Assembly: GCF_008369105.1 (NCBI RefSeq)
Contig: NZ_VINQ01000011.1
Location: forward strand, 62,001 to 126,000
Origin: Aquicoccus porphyridii
Lineage (GTDB): Bacteria; Pseudomonadota; Alphaproteobacteria; Rhodobacterales; Rhodobacteraceae
DNA length: 64,000 nt
Direction of reading: 5' to 3'
Both the position numbers and the translations under genes were made by a program. The notes beneath the pieces were generated by a model, which saw only the letters and a program-made list of their open reading frames with translations, was not told the DNA's origin and searched no databases. This document shows positions 56,445 to 64,000 of the stretch, piece after piece (positions within the stretch are counted from its first letter, which is position 1; each line of letters starts with the position of its first letter).

Positions 56445-57233
56445 TTAGAACGGCGGCATCCGCCCGCCATGCTCAAGCCAGTAGTCCCTAACCCAACCCA
56501 CCTGTCCATGTCCCATATGCGGGAACCGGTCCCAGAATCCCGTCCGCTCAGGCACCAGCGCGATAGGGCGCGGATCGCCGTGAAAGGCGATGATCTTCGC
56601 CGAGTCCGGCGGCTCTTTCGGCGGCAGCATCAGATCGAGCCCGATGGGCTGGCGCAGCCATCGCTTGAAGCTGATCACCCAACCCGCTGGCCAGAACGCG
56701 AGCCCCTCGGCATGGGCGGCCACGAAATCCTGCTCGTTGCGAAACCGTGCCATCGCACCCGCCTTGTCGGCCTGAAACGCGTCGAAGATCTGTGGCTGGC
56801 TCCCGACATCAAAGGCGAACACCCCGGTGCCCAGCTCGGGCGGGCGCGTGCCTTCGCGCCCCGGTCGCCAGCCCTCGCCGACGTCGATGCCGGTAAAGGC
56901 GCCCGGATGCGCGAACATTTCGTCAAGCCCGCGCAGCACCACCATGTCGAGATCGACAAACAAACAGCGCCCCCGCAGCCCACGCAGATCGGCCACGTAA
57001 AGCGCGAGCTTCGGCCAGACCCCCTTGGTATACCATTCACCCGGCGCCAGCCCGATATCGGGAATGGGGAGCGCCTCGACACCCTCGACGAACCCTTGCG
57101 CATCATCGGTCAGGCAGACAAAGCGAAATCGCCCCGAAATCGCCCCCCGGCAGGCATTGTAAAGCACGTTGACGTAATCTGGCGGGAAAAGCGTTCCCCA
57201 TTTCATGCAGAGCACAATCCGGTCTTCTGCCAT
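56445..57233 (-). CDS. Putative glycosyltransferase with DxD motif
   Basis: A 262-residue protein. The metal/nucleotide-sugar DxD is D94-L95-D96 in RCLFVDLDMVVL, preceded by WPKLALYVADLRGLRG, a GT-A layout similar to GT8 enzymes. Other features: LTDDAQGF near 41-48 and GTGVFAFDVGS near 136-146. ATG 57233 has AAAGG upstream; a GTG five codons earlier is an alternative. It is transcribed toward the methyltransferase on the same strand (37 bases apart) and divergent from neuC by 92 bases. It probably adds a sugar to the same surface glycan; donor and acceptor unknown. Confidence 0.75.
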   Translation of the reverse strand: MAEDRIVLCMKWGTLFPPDYVNVLYNACRGAISGRFRFVCLTDDAQGFVEGVEALPIPDIGLAPGEWYTKGVWPKLALYVADLRGLRGRCLFVDLDMVVLRGLDEMFAHPGAFTGIDVGEGWRPGREGTRPPELGTGVFAFDVGSQPQIFDAFQADKAGAMARFRNEQDFVAAHAEGLAFWPAGWVISFKRWLRQPIGLDLMLPPKEPPDSAKIIAFHGDPRPIALVPERTGFWDRFPHMGHGQVGWVRDYWLEHGGRMPPF

Positions 57234-57325
57234 GCGGGCGCCTTTCACCTCGGAATCCGCGAATACCTAGACATCCATGCCCATTCTGTCCATACCATCC
57301 CCCACCTCGCAACACCGGGAAAACC

Positions 57326-58447
57326 ATGACCAAACGCCTTCTCTTCGTCACCGGCACCCGTGCCGATTTCGGCAAGATTGAGCCCCTGGCGCTGGCCGCC
57401 CGCGACGCTGGCCATGACGTGAGCTTCTTCGTCACCGGCATGCACATGCTCGAACGCTATGGCCTCACCAAGATCGAGGTGCACCGCACCCCGGGCGTGA
57501 CCGTGCATGAATATCTCAACCAGCGCATCTCCGATCCTCAGGACATGGTGCTGGCCAAGACCGTTCTGGGGTTCTCCGATTTCGTGGCCGAACACCACCC
57601 CGATCTGGTGGTGGTGCATGGCGATCGGGTCGAGGCGCTGGCCTGTGCGCTGGTTTGCGCGACCAATTACATCCGCTGCGCCCATATCGAGGGTGGCGAG
57701 GTCTCGGGCACGATCGACGAGCTGTTCCGCCATTGCAATACCAAGCTCGCCTATTGCCATTTCGTCTCGTCACAGGCCGCCGCGCGGCGGGTCATGGCGC
57801 TGGGTGAATCGCGCGAGGCGATCCACGTCATCGGCTCGCCCGAGCTCGATTTCCATTCGCGCGACTCAGGCGTGAGCATCACGGATGTAAAGACCCGGTA
57901 CGAAATTCCCTTCGACGCGTTCGGCATTGCCATCTTCCATCCCGTCACCTCGGAATCCGACACGATGGGTGCACAGGCAAAGGCGTTTTTCGCCGCGTTA
58001 GAGACAAGTGGACGGAATTTCGTGGTGATCCTGCCCAACAACGACCCCGGCTCCGAGGATATCCTCGCGGTGATCCGGCGCCTTCCGCCCGGGCGGTTCC
58101 GCACCATCCCCTCGATGCGGTTTTCCCATTTCTCCGAGGCGATGAAACACACCGCCTGCATCGCCGGGAACTCCAGCGCCGGCGTGCGCGAGGCGCCGTT
58201 TCTCGGCATTCCCTCGCTCGATATCGGCACCCGGCAAAAGAACCGCGCGAACGGGGCCTCGATCACCTCCTGCACGGCAGATGACGAAACCACCATCGCC
58301 CGATTCCTGGCCGAGGACTGGGGCAAACGCCACCCGCGCGACGCGGAATTCGGCGAAGGCAGCGCCGCAGCCCGTTTCGTCGAGGTGCTGGGCGATCCGG
58401 GCTTCTGGTCGCGCGGCCTGCAAAAGGAATTCCACGATCATGGCTGA
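57326..58447 (+). CDS. neuC: UDP-N-acetylglucosamine 2-epimerase, hydrolysing (NeuC/LegG type)
   Basis: A 373-residue epimerase that converts a UDP-HexNAc into a free ManNAc-type sugar plus UDP, the first step to nonulosonic acids. The start LFVTGTRADFGKIEPL is the typical NeuC signature. HGDRVEALACALVC, HIEGGEVSGTIDELFRH and GNSSAGVREAPFLGIPS are the conserved catalytic/UDP blocks. GGGAAAA lies just upstream of ATG 57326. Product would feed the NeuB-type synthase. It is followed by two waaA-like genes on the same strand. Confidence 0.9.
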   Translation: MTKRLLFVTGTRADFGKIEPLALAARDAGHDVSFFVTGMHMLERYGLTKIEVHRTPGVTVHEYLNQRISDPQDMVLAKTVLGFSDFVAEHHPDLVVVHGDRVEALACALVCATNYIRCAHIEGGEVSGTIDELFRHCNTKLAYCHFVSSQAAARRVMALGESREAIHVIGSPELDFHSRDSGVSITDVKTRYEIPFDAFGIAIFHPVTSESDTMGAQAKAFFAALETSGRNFVVILPNNDPGSEDILAVIRRLPPGRFRTIPSMRFSHFSEAMKHTACIAGNSSAGVREAPFLGIPSLDIGTRQKNRANGASITSCTADDETTIARFLAEDWGKRHPRDAEFGEGSAAARFVEVLGDPGFWSRGLQKEFHDHG

Positions 58448-58477
58448 ATCTCGCGCCATGATCAGAACGCACATTGA

Positions 58478-58508
58478 CCTTGGGGGTTTCACCCCCAAAC
58501 CCCCAAGG
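58478..58508. repeat. Perfect 12-bp hairpin preceding the first waaA-like gene
   Basis: CCTTGGGGGTTT (58478-58489) / AAACCCCCAAGG (58497-58508) with loop CACCCCC, followed by TATTTTCAGTCAGATGAAG, in which ATG 58522 is the likely start codon. I recall similar 'CCCCCAA...TATTTT..CAGATGAAG' elements in front of many Rhodobacteraceae genes, but could not check it. It is in the neuC-waaA gap. Confidence 0.65.
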
Positions 58509-58521
58509 TATTTTCAGTCAG

Positions 58522-59793
58522 ATGAAGACGGGTAAGACCGCACCCCCCGGGATCGCCCTGCGCGGCTGGCTGGCGCTGACATGGGGGTTGCGGCCGGTTT
58601 TGCCCCTGTTGCTGAAACGACGGCTCAGGCGCGGCAAGGAAGACAAGGCGCGCTGGCGCGAGAAGCTGGGCCATGCCTCGGCCCCACGCCCCGAGGGGCG
58701 GCTCGTCTGGCTGCATGCGGTGGGGCTGGGCGAGGTGCTGGCCCTGCGCGGGCTCATCGCCCGAATGGCCCATTCAGAGCCAGATCTGAGCTTTCTCGTC
58801 ACGTCGAACACGCTTGGCTCCGCCCGGGCGCTCGCACGCAACATGCCGCCACGCACCCTGCATCAATTCGCCCCGCTCGATGCGGCCGGCCCGGCCCGGC
58901 GATTCCTCGATCACTGGCGGCCGGACCTGTCGATCTGGGCCGAACAGGAGCTTTGGCCAGGGCTGGTGTTTCGCGCCGACCGGGCGGGCATCCCGCTCGC
59001 GCTGATCAATGCGCGGATGAACGATGCGGCACTGGCCCGGCGGCGACGGGCGCGGGCGATCTATCGCGATATCCTGCCACGTTTCGCGCTGATCTCGGCA
59101 CAGGAGAAGCGCACGGCATCCAACCTCACCGCGCTGGGCGCACGGCGCGTGCGTTGCGATGGTTCGCTCAAATCCATCGCGCCGCCGCTGGCCGATGATC
59201 CGGCGCAAAAGGCCGTGTTAGAGACTGATATCGGGGATCGCCCCCTCTGGCTCGCCGCCTCGACCCACGCGCCCGACGAGACGCTGGCGTTGGCCGCGCA
59301 TGGGCAGATCCTGACACGCGCACCGGAAACGCTTTTGATCCTCGCACCGCGCCTGCCTGATCGGGGCGACGCGATAGCGACAGAGATCCGCGCGCGGGGC
59401 TTGCGGCTGGCCCGGCGCAGCGCGGCGGACAGCATCACACCCAAGACACAGGTCTACCTCGCCGATACGCTGGGCGAGATGGGGCTCTTCTATCGGCTGG
59501 CCCCGGTCGCTTTCATCGGCGGTAGCATGAATGAGACGCAAGGGCACAACCCGTGGGAAGCCGCCGCATTGGGCACGGCCATCCTGCACGGGCCAAACCT
59601 TGCCAACTTCGCCGCCGATTACGCCGCGCTGCATGACGCACAGGCCGCGCGCATGGTCGACACAGCCGATGCGCTGGCCAAGGCCGTGACCGACCCCGAC
59701 AACGCCGCCATGGCCGAACGCGCCGAGGCCCTGGTCGCCGCCAATATGGACCGGCTCGACGCTTTATGCCAAAAGCTACTCGATCTCGTCTGA
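58522..59793 (+). CDS. waaA: 3-deoxy-D-manno-octulosonic acid (Kdo) transferase
   Basis: A 423-residue GT30 glycosyltransferase that transfers Kdo from CMP-Kdo to lipid IVA at the inner membrane. The N-terminal domain has RWREKLGHAS and WLHAVGLGEVLALRGLI near 60-80, the family block with its catalytic Glu in GLGEV; EQELWPGLVF, INARMND and ISAQEKRTASNLTALGA follow. The C-terminal domain ends GGSMNETQGHNPWEAAALGTAILHGPN, the nucleotide-sugar site. ATG 58522 is used, though the usual ribosome site is replaced by the hairpin element; a TTG-type start about 16 codons upstream lies within that repeat. A second, more divergent copy follows 13 bases downstream. Confidence 0.9.
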   Translation: MKTGKTAPPGIALRGWLALTWGLRPVLPLLLKRRLRRGKEDKARWREKLGHASAPRPEGRLVWLHAVGLGEVLALRGLIARMAHSEPDLSFLVTSNTLGSARALARNMPPRTLHQFAPLDAAGPARRFLDHWRPDLSIWAEQELWPGLVFRADRAGIPLALINARMNDAALARRRRARAIYRDILPRFALISAQEKRTASNLTALGARRVRCDGSLKSIAPPLADDPAQKAVLETDIGDRPLWLAASTHAPDETLALAAHGQILTRAPETLLILAPRLPDRGDAIATEIRARGLRLARRSAADSITPKTQVYLADTLGEMGLFYRLAPVAFIGGSMNETQGHNPWEAAALGTAILHGPNLANFAADYAALHDAQAARMVDTADALAKAVTDPDNAAMAERAEALVAANMDRLDALCQKLLDLV

Positions 59794-59806
59794 ACAGGCT
59801 CTGCCC

Positions 59807-61105
59807 TTGCCCCTTCCACCCTGGACCAAACCGCTCAGGCTTCGCGCCTTCCTCGTGCTCTGGCGCGTGGCATGGTTCGTGCTTATGCCCGCGATGCTGG
59901 TCTATCTGTGGCGACGGGCGCGGCGCGACCCGCTCTATTTTCAAAGGCTCGGACAGCGATTCGGACGTCATGCCCCCCGCGACACCGCGCATGTCTGGGT
60001 CCATGCCGTCTCGCTGGGTGAACTGCGCTCGGCGGTGCCGCTTATCCGTGCCTTTCTCGACCGGGGCGAGCATGTCGTGACCACGCATTTCACCCCCGCG
60101 GGCCTGCGCGAGGCGGAAAAGACCTTCGCCCCCGAGATCGCGGCGGGGCGGCTCTCGGCAGTTTACGTGCCGTTCGATTATGGCCTCGCCTTCCGACGCT
60201 TCTTTCGCGCCTTCCGGCCGAAGTTCGGGCTGGTGATGGAGGTCGAATTCTGGCCCAGCATGATCACCGCAAGCCGCCGCGCGGAATTACCGCTTTACCT
60301 TTGCAACGGGCAATACCCGGTCAAGAGCTTCACCCGCGATCGCGAAAAATTCCTTTCACCCGCGCTGCTCGTCCCGGGTTTTGCCGGTGTGATGGTGAAA
60401 TCCGATCTTCAGGCCGAACGCTTCCGCAGCCTTGGGCAGAAAAACGTCTCGGTGACAGGCGAAATGCGCTTTGAACAGCCAATCCCCGGGGCACATCTCA
60501 GCGCCGCCCATGCGGCCCGCGCCACACTCGCAGGCGACCGGCGGGTGATCACCCTGGCCTCGGTGATCGAAGGCGAGGAGGAGCTTTTCGTCGAGACCGT
60601 GAAATCAGTCTCTAAAAGGGCGTTTATCGTGTTTGTCCCGCGCGCCCCTGAACGGTTCGACGCCGTGGCCGAACGACTCGCGCAGGCGGGTCTGCGCTTT
60701 GCCCGACGCTCTGCGATCCTCGATGATACGCTGGCCCTCACCGAAACCCCGCAGATCGACGTGCTTCTGGGCGATTCACTGGGCGAGATGTATTTCTACC
60801 TCGCCATGGGCGATCTTTCCGTGACTGGCGGCGGCTTTCATCCGCGCGGTTCGCACAACATCATCGAACCACTGGCGCTGGGCAAACCGGTGATCGTGGG
60901 GCCCGAAACCTGGACCATCGAATATCCCGCGACCGAGGCCATCGCGGCGGGTGTCGCGCGCCAGGTGAACGCAGACGACCTTGCGAACGCACTCTTATCC
61001 AACGACCAGCCCTCCAAAGAGCAGATCGACGCCTTCCTTGCCGATCACGCGGGCGCGGTCGAAAAAACCCTCAGGACGCTGGCGGGATGGGGGGTATCGG
61101 GTTGA
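59807..61105 (+). CDS. Second Kdo-transferase-like glycosyltransferase (GT30 family)
   Basis: A 432-residue GT30 paralogue. The N-terminus has a membrane-associated helix (RLRAFLVLWRVAWFVLMPAM) and HVWVHAVSLGELRSAVPLI, again with the GE motif, then VMEVEFWPSMI and LYLCNGQYPVKS. The C-terminal half contains LLGDSLGEMYFYLAMGDLSV and GGGFHPRGSHNIIEPLALGKPVIVGPE, the nucleotide-binding block. It starts at TTG 59807 (no usable ATG before residue 27). It is only about 30% alike to its neighbour by eye, so it likely attaches a second Kdo or a different ulosonic acid; this is inference. Its 3' end overlaps the convergent neuA by 35 bases. Confidence 0.85.
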   Translation: MPLPPWTKPLRLRAFLVLWRVAWFVLMPAMLVYLWRRARRDPLYFQRLGQRFGRHAPRDTAHVWVHAVSLGELRSAVPLIRAFLDRGEHVVTTHFTPAGLREAEKTFAPEIAAGRLSAVYVPFDYGLAFRRFFRAFRPKFGLVMEVEFWPSMITASRRAELPLYLCNGQYPVKSFTRDREKFLSPALLVPGFAGVMVKSDLQAERFRSLGQKNVSVTGEMRFEQPIPGAHLSAAHAARATLAGDRRVITLASVIEGEEELFVETVKSVSKRAFIVFVPRAPERFDAVAERLAQAGLRFARRSAILDDTLALTETPQIDVLLGDSLGEMYFYLAMGDLSVTGGGFHPRGSHNIIEPLALGKPVIVGPETWTIEYPATEAIAAGVARQVNADDLANALLSNDQPSKEQIDAFLADHAGAVEKTLRTLAGWGVSG

Positions 61106-61811
61106 TCCCGTCGCCCAAAGCCAGCCGCTCGCGCATCAACAACTCGACCAGCCGGAAATCGAACGGGTTGTCGATATCGACCGAGCGTTCGGCCGGCACC
61201 ACATAAGGGATCACCCGCCCTTCATAGATCGTCTCGGCCCGGCGCAGATAGGCCGGATCAAGAACGTAAACAATGCCCACATGCTCATAGACCGTGGGCG
61301 CCGCCTGCCGCGCCCAGACCCCGCCGGGCAGTGGCTTGGACACATGCAGCGCGCCGCTTTCATCGGGTTCCACGAGGTTGAAATAGGGGTTCTTGCGCGC
61401 CTCGCAAACCGACATCACCATGTCCGGCCGCTCAGCCTCGAAAAGGTCGAGCGCCCCGTCGATATCCGCGGGCAGGCGGAGGGGCAGCGTCGCGTCGAGA
61501 TCGACAAATGCCGTCACCTCGCGCCCCAGCGCCGCCTCCGCCGCCTCAAGCGCATGTTGCCAGACCTCCCATTTCGGCGCCGCATCGGTGGCCAATTCAT
61601 CCGGGCGCAACCCGATATCGAGCGTGCCCATGCCCAGCGCATGATCGTGGATCACCGGATCGTCGGTCGACACCACCACCGCCCCCACCCGGGGGTTGGC
61701 CAAAAGCGGCTCAAGCGACCAGTCAATCAGGGGTTTGCCGCACAGCGGTTTGAAATTCTTGCCCGGCACCCCCTTGGAGCCCTTGCGCACCCCGATATGA
61801 CCCAGAATCAT
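61071..61811 (-). CDS. neuA: Acylneuraminate cytidylyltransferase (NeuA type)
   Basis: A 246-residue CMP-nonulosonate synthetase that activates the sugar acid with CTP. GHIGVRKGSKGVPGKNFKPL at residues 4-23 is the NTP-binding signature; VVVSTDDPVIHDHA, FVDLDATLPLRLPADI (metal-binding Asp) and the segment NPYFNLVE and SVDIDNPFDF follow as in NeuA proteins. Product would serve a sialyl-type transferase or perhaps one of the GT30 enzymes nearby. It converges on the second waaA-like gene and their coding ends overlap. Length is normal. Confidence 0.9.
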   Translation of the reverse strand: MILGHIGVRKGSKGVPGKNFKPLCGKPLIDWSLEPLLANPRVGAVVVSTDDPVIHDHALGMGTLDIGLRPDELATDAAPKWEVWQHALEAAEAALGREVTAFVDLDATLPLRLPADIDGALDLFEAERPDMVMSVCEARKNPYFNLVEPDESGALHVSKPLPGGVWARQAAPTVYEHVGIVYVLDPAYLRRAETIYEGRVIPYVVPAERSVDIDNPFDFRLVELLMRERLALGDGINPIPPIPPAS

Positions 61812-61845
61812 GTCGCCTCTCTCCTATCGAACCACGGCTCGCCAC

Positions 61846-62433
61846 TTACCCGCCTGGCGCGGTTTCCACCATGAACGGATCACCTGCGCGCGTCGTGGCC
61901 CAAGCGACTAGCTCGGGCGCAATTTCGTGCCAACCCTTTGCCATCCCCCGACGCTGGGCAATATCCAGCGCACAGGCAAGCACAAGCGCGCAATAGTCCC
62001 ACCGTCCTTCATCCCGCCAGCGCGGCGCCAGCCAGCGCAGCACCCGGACCGCGCGATGTTCTTCATAGCGCATCACCGGATCCGAGCGTTCGCCATCCGG
62101 TCGTGCCTTCTCACGCAGCCAGACGGCAACACCATCCAGAAACCCGCTGACAACATGGCGCAGAAATCGTGTCGCGTCATCCTCCTGTGGGAACCACCGC
62201 GCCCGATTCTCCAGCAGATCGAAATGAGCACAAATGTCGCGTGTATCTGCGAGCACCACGCTCCCATCTTCCAGAACGGGCACCCGCGCCAGCGGGGTAA
62301 CCTCGAACAGCGCGGTGGCGGGATCGCGCGTCGCCACCCCAATTTCCTCGACCCGTGTGCGCAGCCCGCTTTCGCGCAATGCGACCCTCGTGATCCGGGC
62401 ATATGGGGAATTCGGAGTGAAATAGAGCCTCAT
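61846..62433 (-). CDS. Glutathione S-transferase family protein
   Basis: A 195-residue two-domain GST. The N-terminal thioredoxin-fold has RLYFTPNSPYARITRVAL with a Ser-Pro-Tyr active-site type loop, VTPLARVPVLEDGSVVLADTRDI with the cis-Pro and the glutathione-anchoring loop; the helical C-terminal domain follows from about 85. It overlaps the next GST gene by four bases (ATGA), so the pair is cotranscribed. Substrates unknown; such proteins act in detoxification or as disulfide reductases. Confidence 0.9.
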   Translation of the reverse strand: MRLYFTPNSPYARITRVALRESGLRTRVEEIGVATRDPATALFEVTPLARVPVLEDGSVVLADTRDICAHFDLLENRARWFPQEDDATRFLRHVVSGFLDGVAVWLREKARPDGERSDPVMRYEEHRAVRVLRWLAPRWRDEGRWDYCALVLACALDIAQRRGMAKGWHEIAPELVAWATTRAGDPFMVETAPGG

Positions 62434-63014
62434 TTTCCGACCGCCGCCTTGAACGCATCGCGCCCGCGCATTGCCTTGGCATAGGCCAGAAGGTTCTCGT
62501 GATCATAGGGGAATTTCGCGCCGAAGGCCCAGTTGAGGCAATGGGTCAGGATGATATCCGGCACGGTCATCGTCTCACCCATCAGGAACGGCCCTTCAAA
62601 CCGCTCGGCGATCCGCGCCGCGTTGCGACCGAATTCCCACTTGAGCGAGTCGATCACATCCGGCACCCGCTTGTCCTCGGGCAGCATGAACTTGTGCCGC
62701 GTCGCCACCCAGAGCACCGAATCCATCTCGTCGAGGATCTGGTGAGTCAGCGCATCCTGCTTCGCCCGCTCGACCGTGCCGCAGGGATGCGTGAGCGCGC
62801 CGTGCTTGTCGGCGAGATAGGTCATGATCGCCGTCGAATCGGTCAAAACCGCATCGCCATCGCAAAACACCGGGATCTTGCCCGACGGGTTCAACTCCGC
62901 CGCCCGCCCGGTGCTCGGCTTGTCCGGCGTGTGGGTGTAATCCTGCCCCAACTCCTCCAGAAGCCACATCACCCGGAAGGCCCGGCTCTGCGTGTTCCCG
63001 ATCACTTCATACAT
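62430..63014 (-). CDS. Glutathione S-transferase family protein
   Basis: A 194-residue GST. MYEVIGNTQSRAFRVMWLLEEL carries the Ser of the active-site loop, then SGKIPVFCDGDAVLTDSTAI with cis-Pro and the E/S pair for glutathione. A helical C-terminal domain from about 80 has VPDIILTHCLNWAF. ATG 63014 has GGAGGGAGA close upstream; a longer start overlaps no gene but has no support. First gene of the GST pair. Confidence 0.9.
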   Translation of the reverse strand: MYEVIGNTQSRAFRVMWLLEELGQDYTHTPDKPSTGRAAELNPSGKIPVFCDGDAVLTDSTAIMTYLADKHGALTHPCGTVERAKQDALTHQILDEMDSVLWVATRHKFMLPEDKRVPDVIDSLKWEFGRNAARIAERFEGPFLMGETMTVPDIILTHCLNWAFGAKFPYDHENLLAYAKAMRGRDAFKAAVGK

Positions 63015-63140
63015 GTCTCTCCCTCCCCTGATTCCCGCGCGAGAGTGCCCCGCCTGCACGCCCTGCACCAGCGCGACGGCGCGTCATGCGGGGAAAGAGC
63101 CCAACGAGAGGGCAGCGCCCGGCCCGGGGCGGGCCTCACC

Positions 63141-64000
63141 TCACCGCCGCGCCTTGGCCAACCCCGCGAGCCGCAGGAAACACCGCTCGACCAGCGCCAT
63201 GGCGGGCGCGCGCTGTCCGGCGCTGCGCAATGTGAGGTCAGTATCGGTGATCAGCCCCAGCGCGGTTTCGAGCTTACCGGCCCCCCAACCCTGCGCCTGC
63301 CGCAGCATCCGGTCGCGGCGCAGGCCAAAGATCGGCGGGCGCATCCGCGCGATGCCCTGTGCCGCGCCGCCCGGGTCGCTCGCCGCCGTGTAAAGCGCCT
63401 TGAAATGCCGCATCGCCCCGATGCTGAGCGCCACCGGCGTCACCCCCTGCGCCGTCAGCCGCTGCATCACCGGGCCGATCTCGCCCATCTGCCCCTCGGC
63501 CACGAGGTTGAGCACATCGTCCACCCCCGCCTCGACCGACAGGGGCGCACAGGCGGCCACGTCCTCGCCGCCCACCGCCCCAGACTCGCCCAGACGATAA
63601 AGCGCCAGCTTCTCGATGGTCTGGCGAAAATCCCCCGGCCGCAGATCGCGCGCCAGCGCGGTCAGCGCGCCCATGGCATCGGGCGACACGTTGCGCAGCC
63701 CGGCACGGGCCAGCTCCGCCTCGATCTCCTCGCGCCCCGGCGGATCATCATAAAGCCCCACCGCATAGGCATTCTTGTGCCCCTCGAAAATCTTGCGCAG
63801 CTTCGAGCGGGCATTGAGCGCGCCCGCCGTCACGATCACCTGCGCGTCGCCCTCGCCCCATTCGCTCAGGCCCGCGCCGATCACATCGGCCAGCCCGTCG
63901 GTCGCATCCTCGACAAAGGCCACGCGCGGCCCCGGAAAGAACCCCTGCGCCTTGATCGCATCCAGAAGCATCGCCGGGTCCTTGCGCAGCTCGGCCGCCT
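63141..64000 (-). CDS. holA: DNA polymerase III subunit delta, partial at the window edge
   Basis: About 286 codons of the C-terminal part of the clamp-loader delta subunit; the N-terminal portion is outside the window. The visible start, ELRKDPAMLLDAIKAQGFF, is the well-conserved early part of HolA, followed by VAFVEDATDG, VTAGALNARSKLRKIFEGHK, and the helical collar domain ending with LVERCFLRLAGLAKARR. HolA opens the beta clamp on DNA. It is upstream of the GST pair on the same strand but 126 bases away. Confidence 0.92.
   Translation of the reverse strand, partial: AAELRKDPAMLLDAIKAQGFFPGPRVAFVEDATDGLADVIGAGLSEWGEGDAQVIVTAGALNARSKLRKIFEGHKNAYAVGLYDDPPGREEIEAELARAGLRNVSPDAMGALTALARDLRPGDFRQTIEKLALYRLGESGAVGGEDVAACAPLSVEAGVDDVLNLVAEGQMGEIGPVMQRLTAQGVTPVALSIGAMRHFKALYTAASDPGGAAQGIARMRPPIFGLRRDRMLRQAQGWGAGKLETALGLITDTDLTLRSAGQRAPAMALVERCFLRLAGLAKARR

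Overview
The window looks like a chromosomal segment from a marine Roseobacter-group member of the Rhodobacteraceae (Alphaproteobacteria). The basis is indirect: high GC, dense coding on both strands, many tandem peptide ABC systems, a TAXI-type TRAP transporter, a DmdA-superfamily protein beside a methionine gamma-lyase, small Rhodobacteraceae-type proteins (DUF1203, zf-CHCC, DUF5927/5928 glycosyltransferase, Hint-domain protein) and LPS/nonulosonate genes. I see about 50 protein genes and no rRNA, tRNA, CRISPR, IS element, integrase or phage gene. It reads as mostly vertical chromosome with accessory catabolic and envelope blocks.

Layout. 1-4.0 kb: the tail of a probable glutamine-synthetase-family gene, an iron alcohol dehydrogenase, a convergent GMC oxidoreductase and a Hint-domain protein. 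4.1-5.8 kb: an Lrp regulator divergent from alanine dehydrogenase (ald), ending in a clear terminator. 6.0-11.6 kb: a complete five-gene peptide/nickel-type ABC operon. 11.6-15.1 kb: smc. 15.3-17.9 kb: a sulfotransferase and a DUF5927/5928-type glycosyltransferase, divergently arranged around a nested inverted repeat. 18.0-18.7 kb: DUF1203 and zf-CHCC proteins. 18.8-29.3 kb: a likely gamma-glutamyl/oligopeptide utilisation locus (substrate-binding protein, two permeases, two ATPases, gamma-glutamyltransferase, M20 peptidase), facing an IclR regulator and an AbrB-type membrane protein; a palindrome covers a TATAAT box between them. 29.4-38.9 kb: a deiodinase-like protein, polA, a GDSL esterase, a universal stress protein, a MerR/CDF metal efflux pair with a textbook MerR-type operator, a TesB thioesterase and an SLC13-type transporter. 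39.0-42.5 kb: REP-like repeats and a TAXI-TRAP transporter. 42.8-48.4 kb: tamA-tamB. 48.4-53.7 kb: megL, a DmdA-family gene and an AceE-like/transketolase gene in one operon, with an Lrp regulator divergent from it. 53.8-61.8 kb: a lipid A-type acyltransferase, neuB/neuC/neuA homologues, a methyltransferase, a glycosyltransferase and two tandem waaA-like Kdo transferases. 61.8-64 kb: two glutathione S-transferase-family genes and holA, cut by the window edge.

Most interesting blocks. (1) The megL/DmdA-like/AceE-like operon can be read as a pathway: methionine is split to methanethiol, ammonia and 2-oxobutyrate, an E1-type enzyme acts on the oxoacid, and a tetrahydrofolate-dependent DmdA relative handles a methylated sulfur (or nitrogen) compound. 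I do not know of a characterised pathway with this exact trio. (2) The nonulosonate/LPS block suggests surface glycans carrying sialic- or legionaminic-type sugars, with an additional divergent WaaA homologue of unknown acceptor. (3) The gamma-glutamyl peptide locus. (4) A bacterial deiodinase-like protein with Cys where animals use selenocysteine. Functions are from my recognition of families and motifs; no searches were run.
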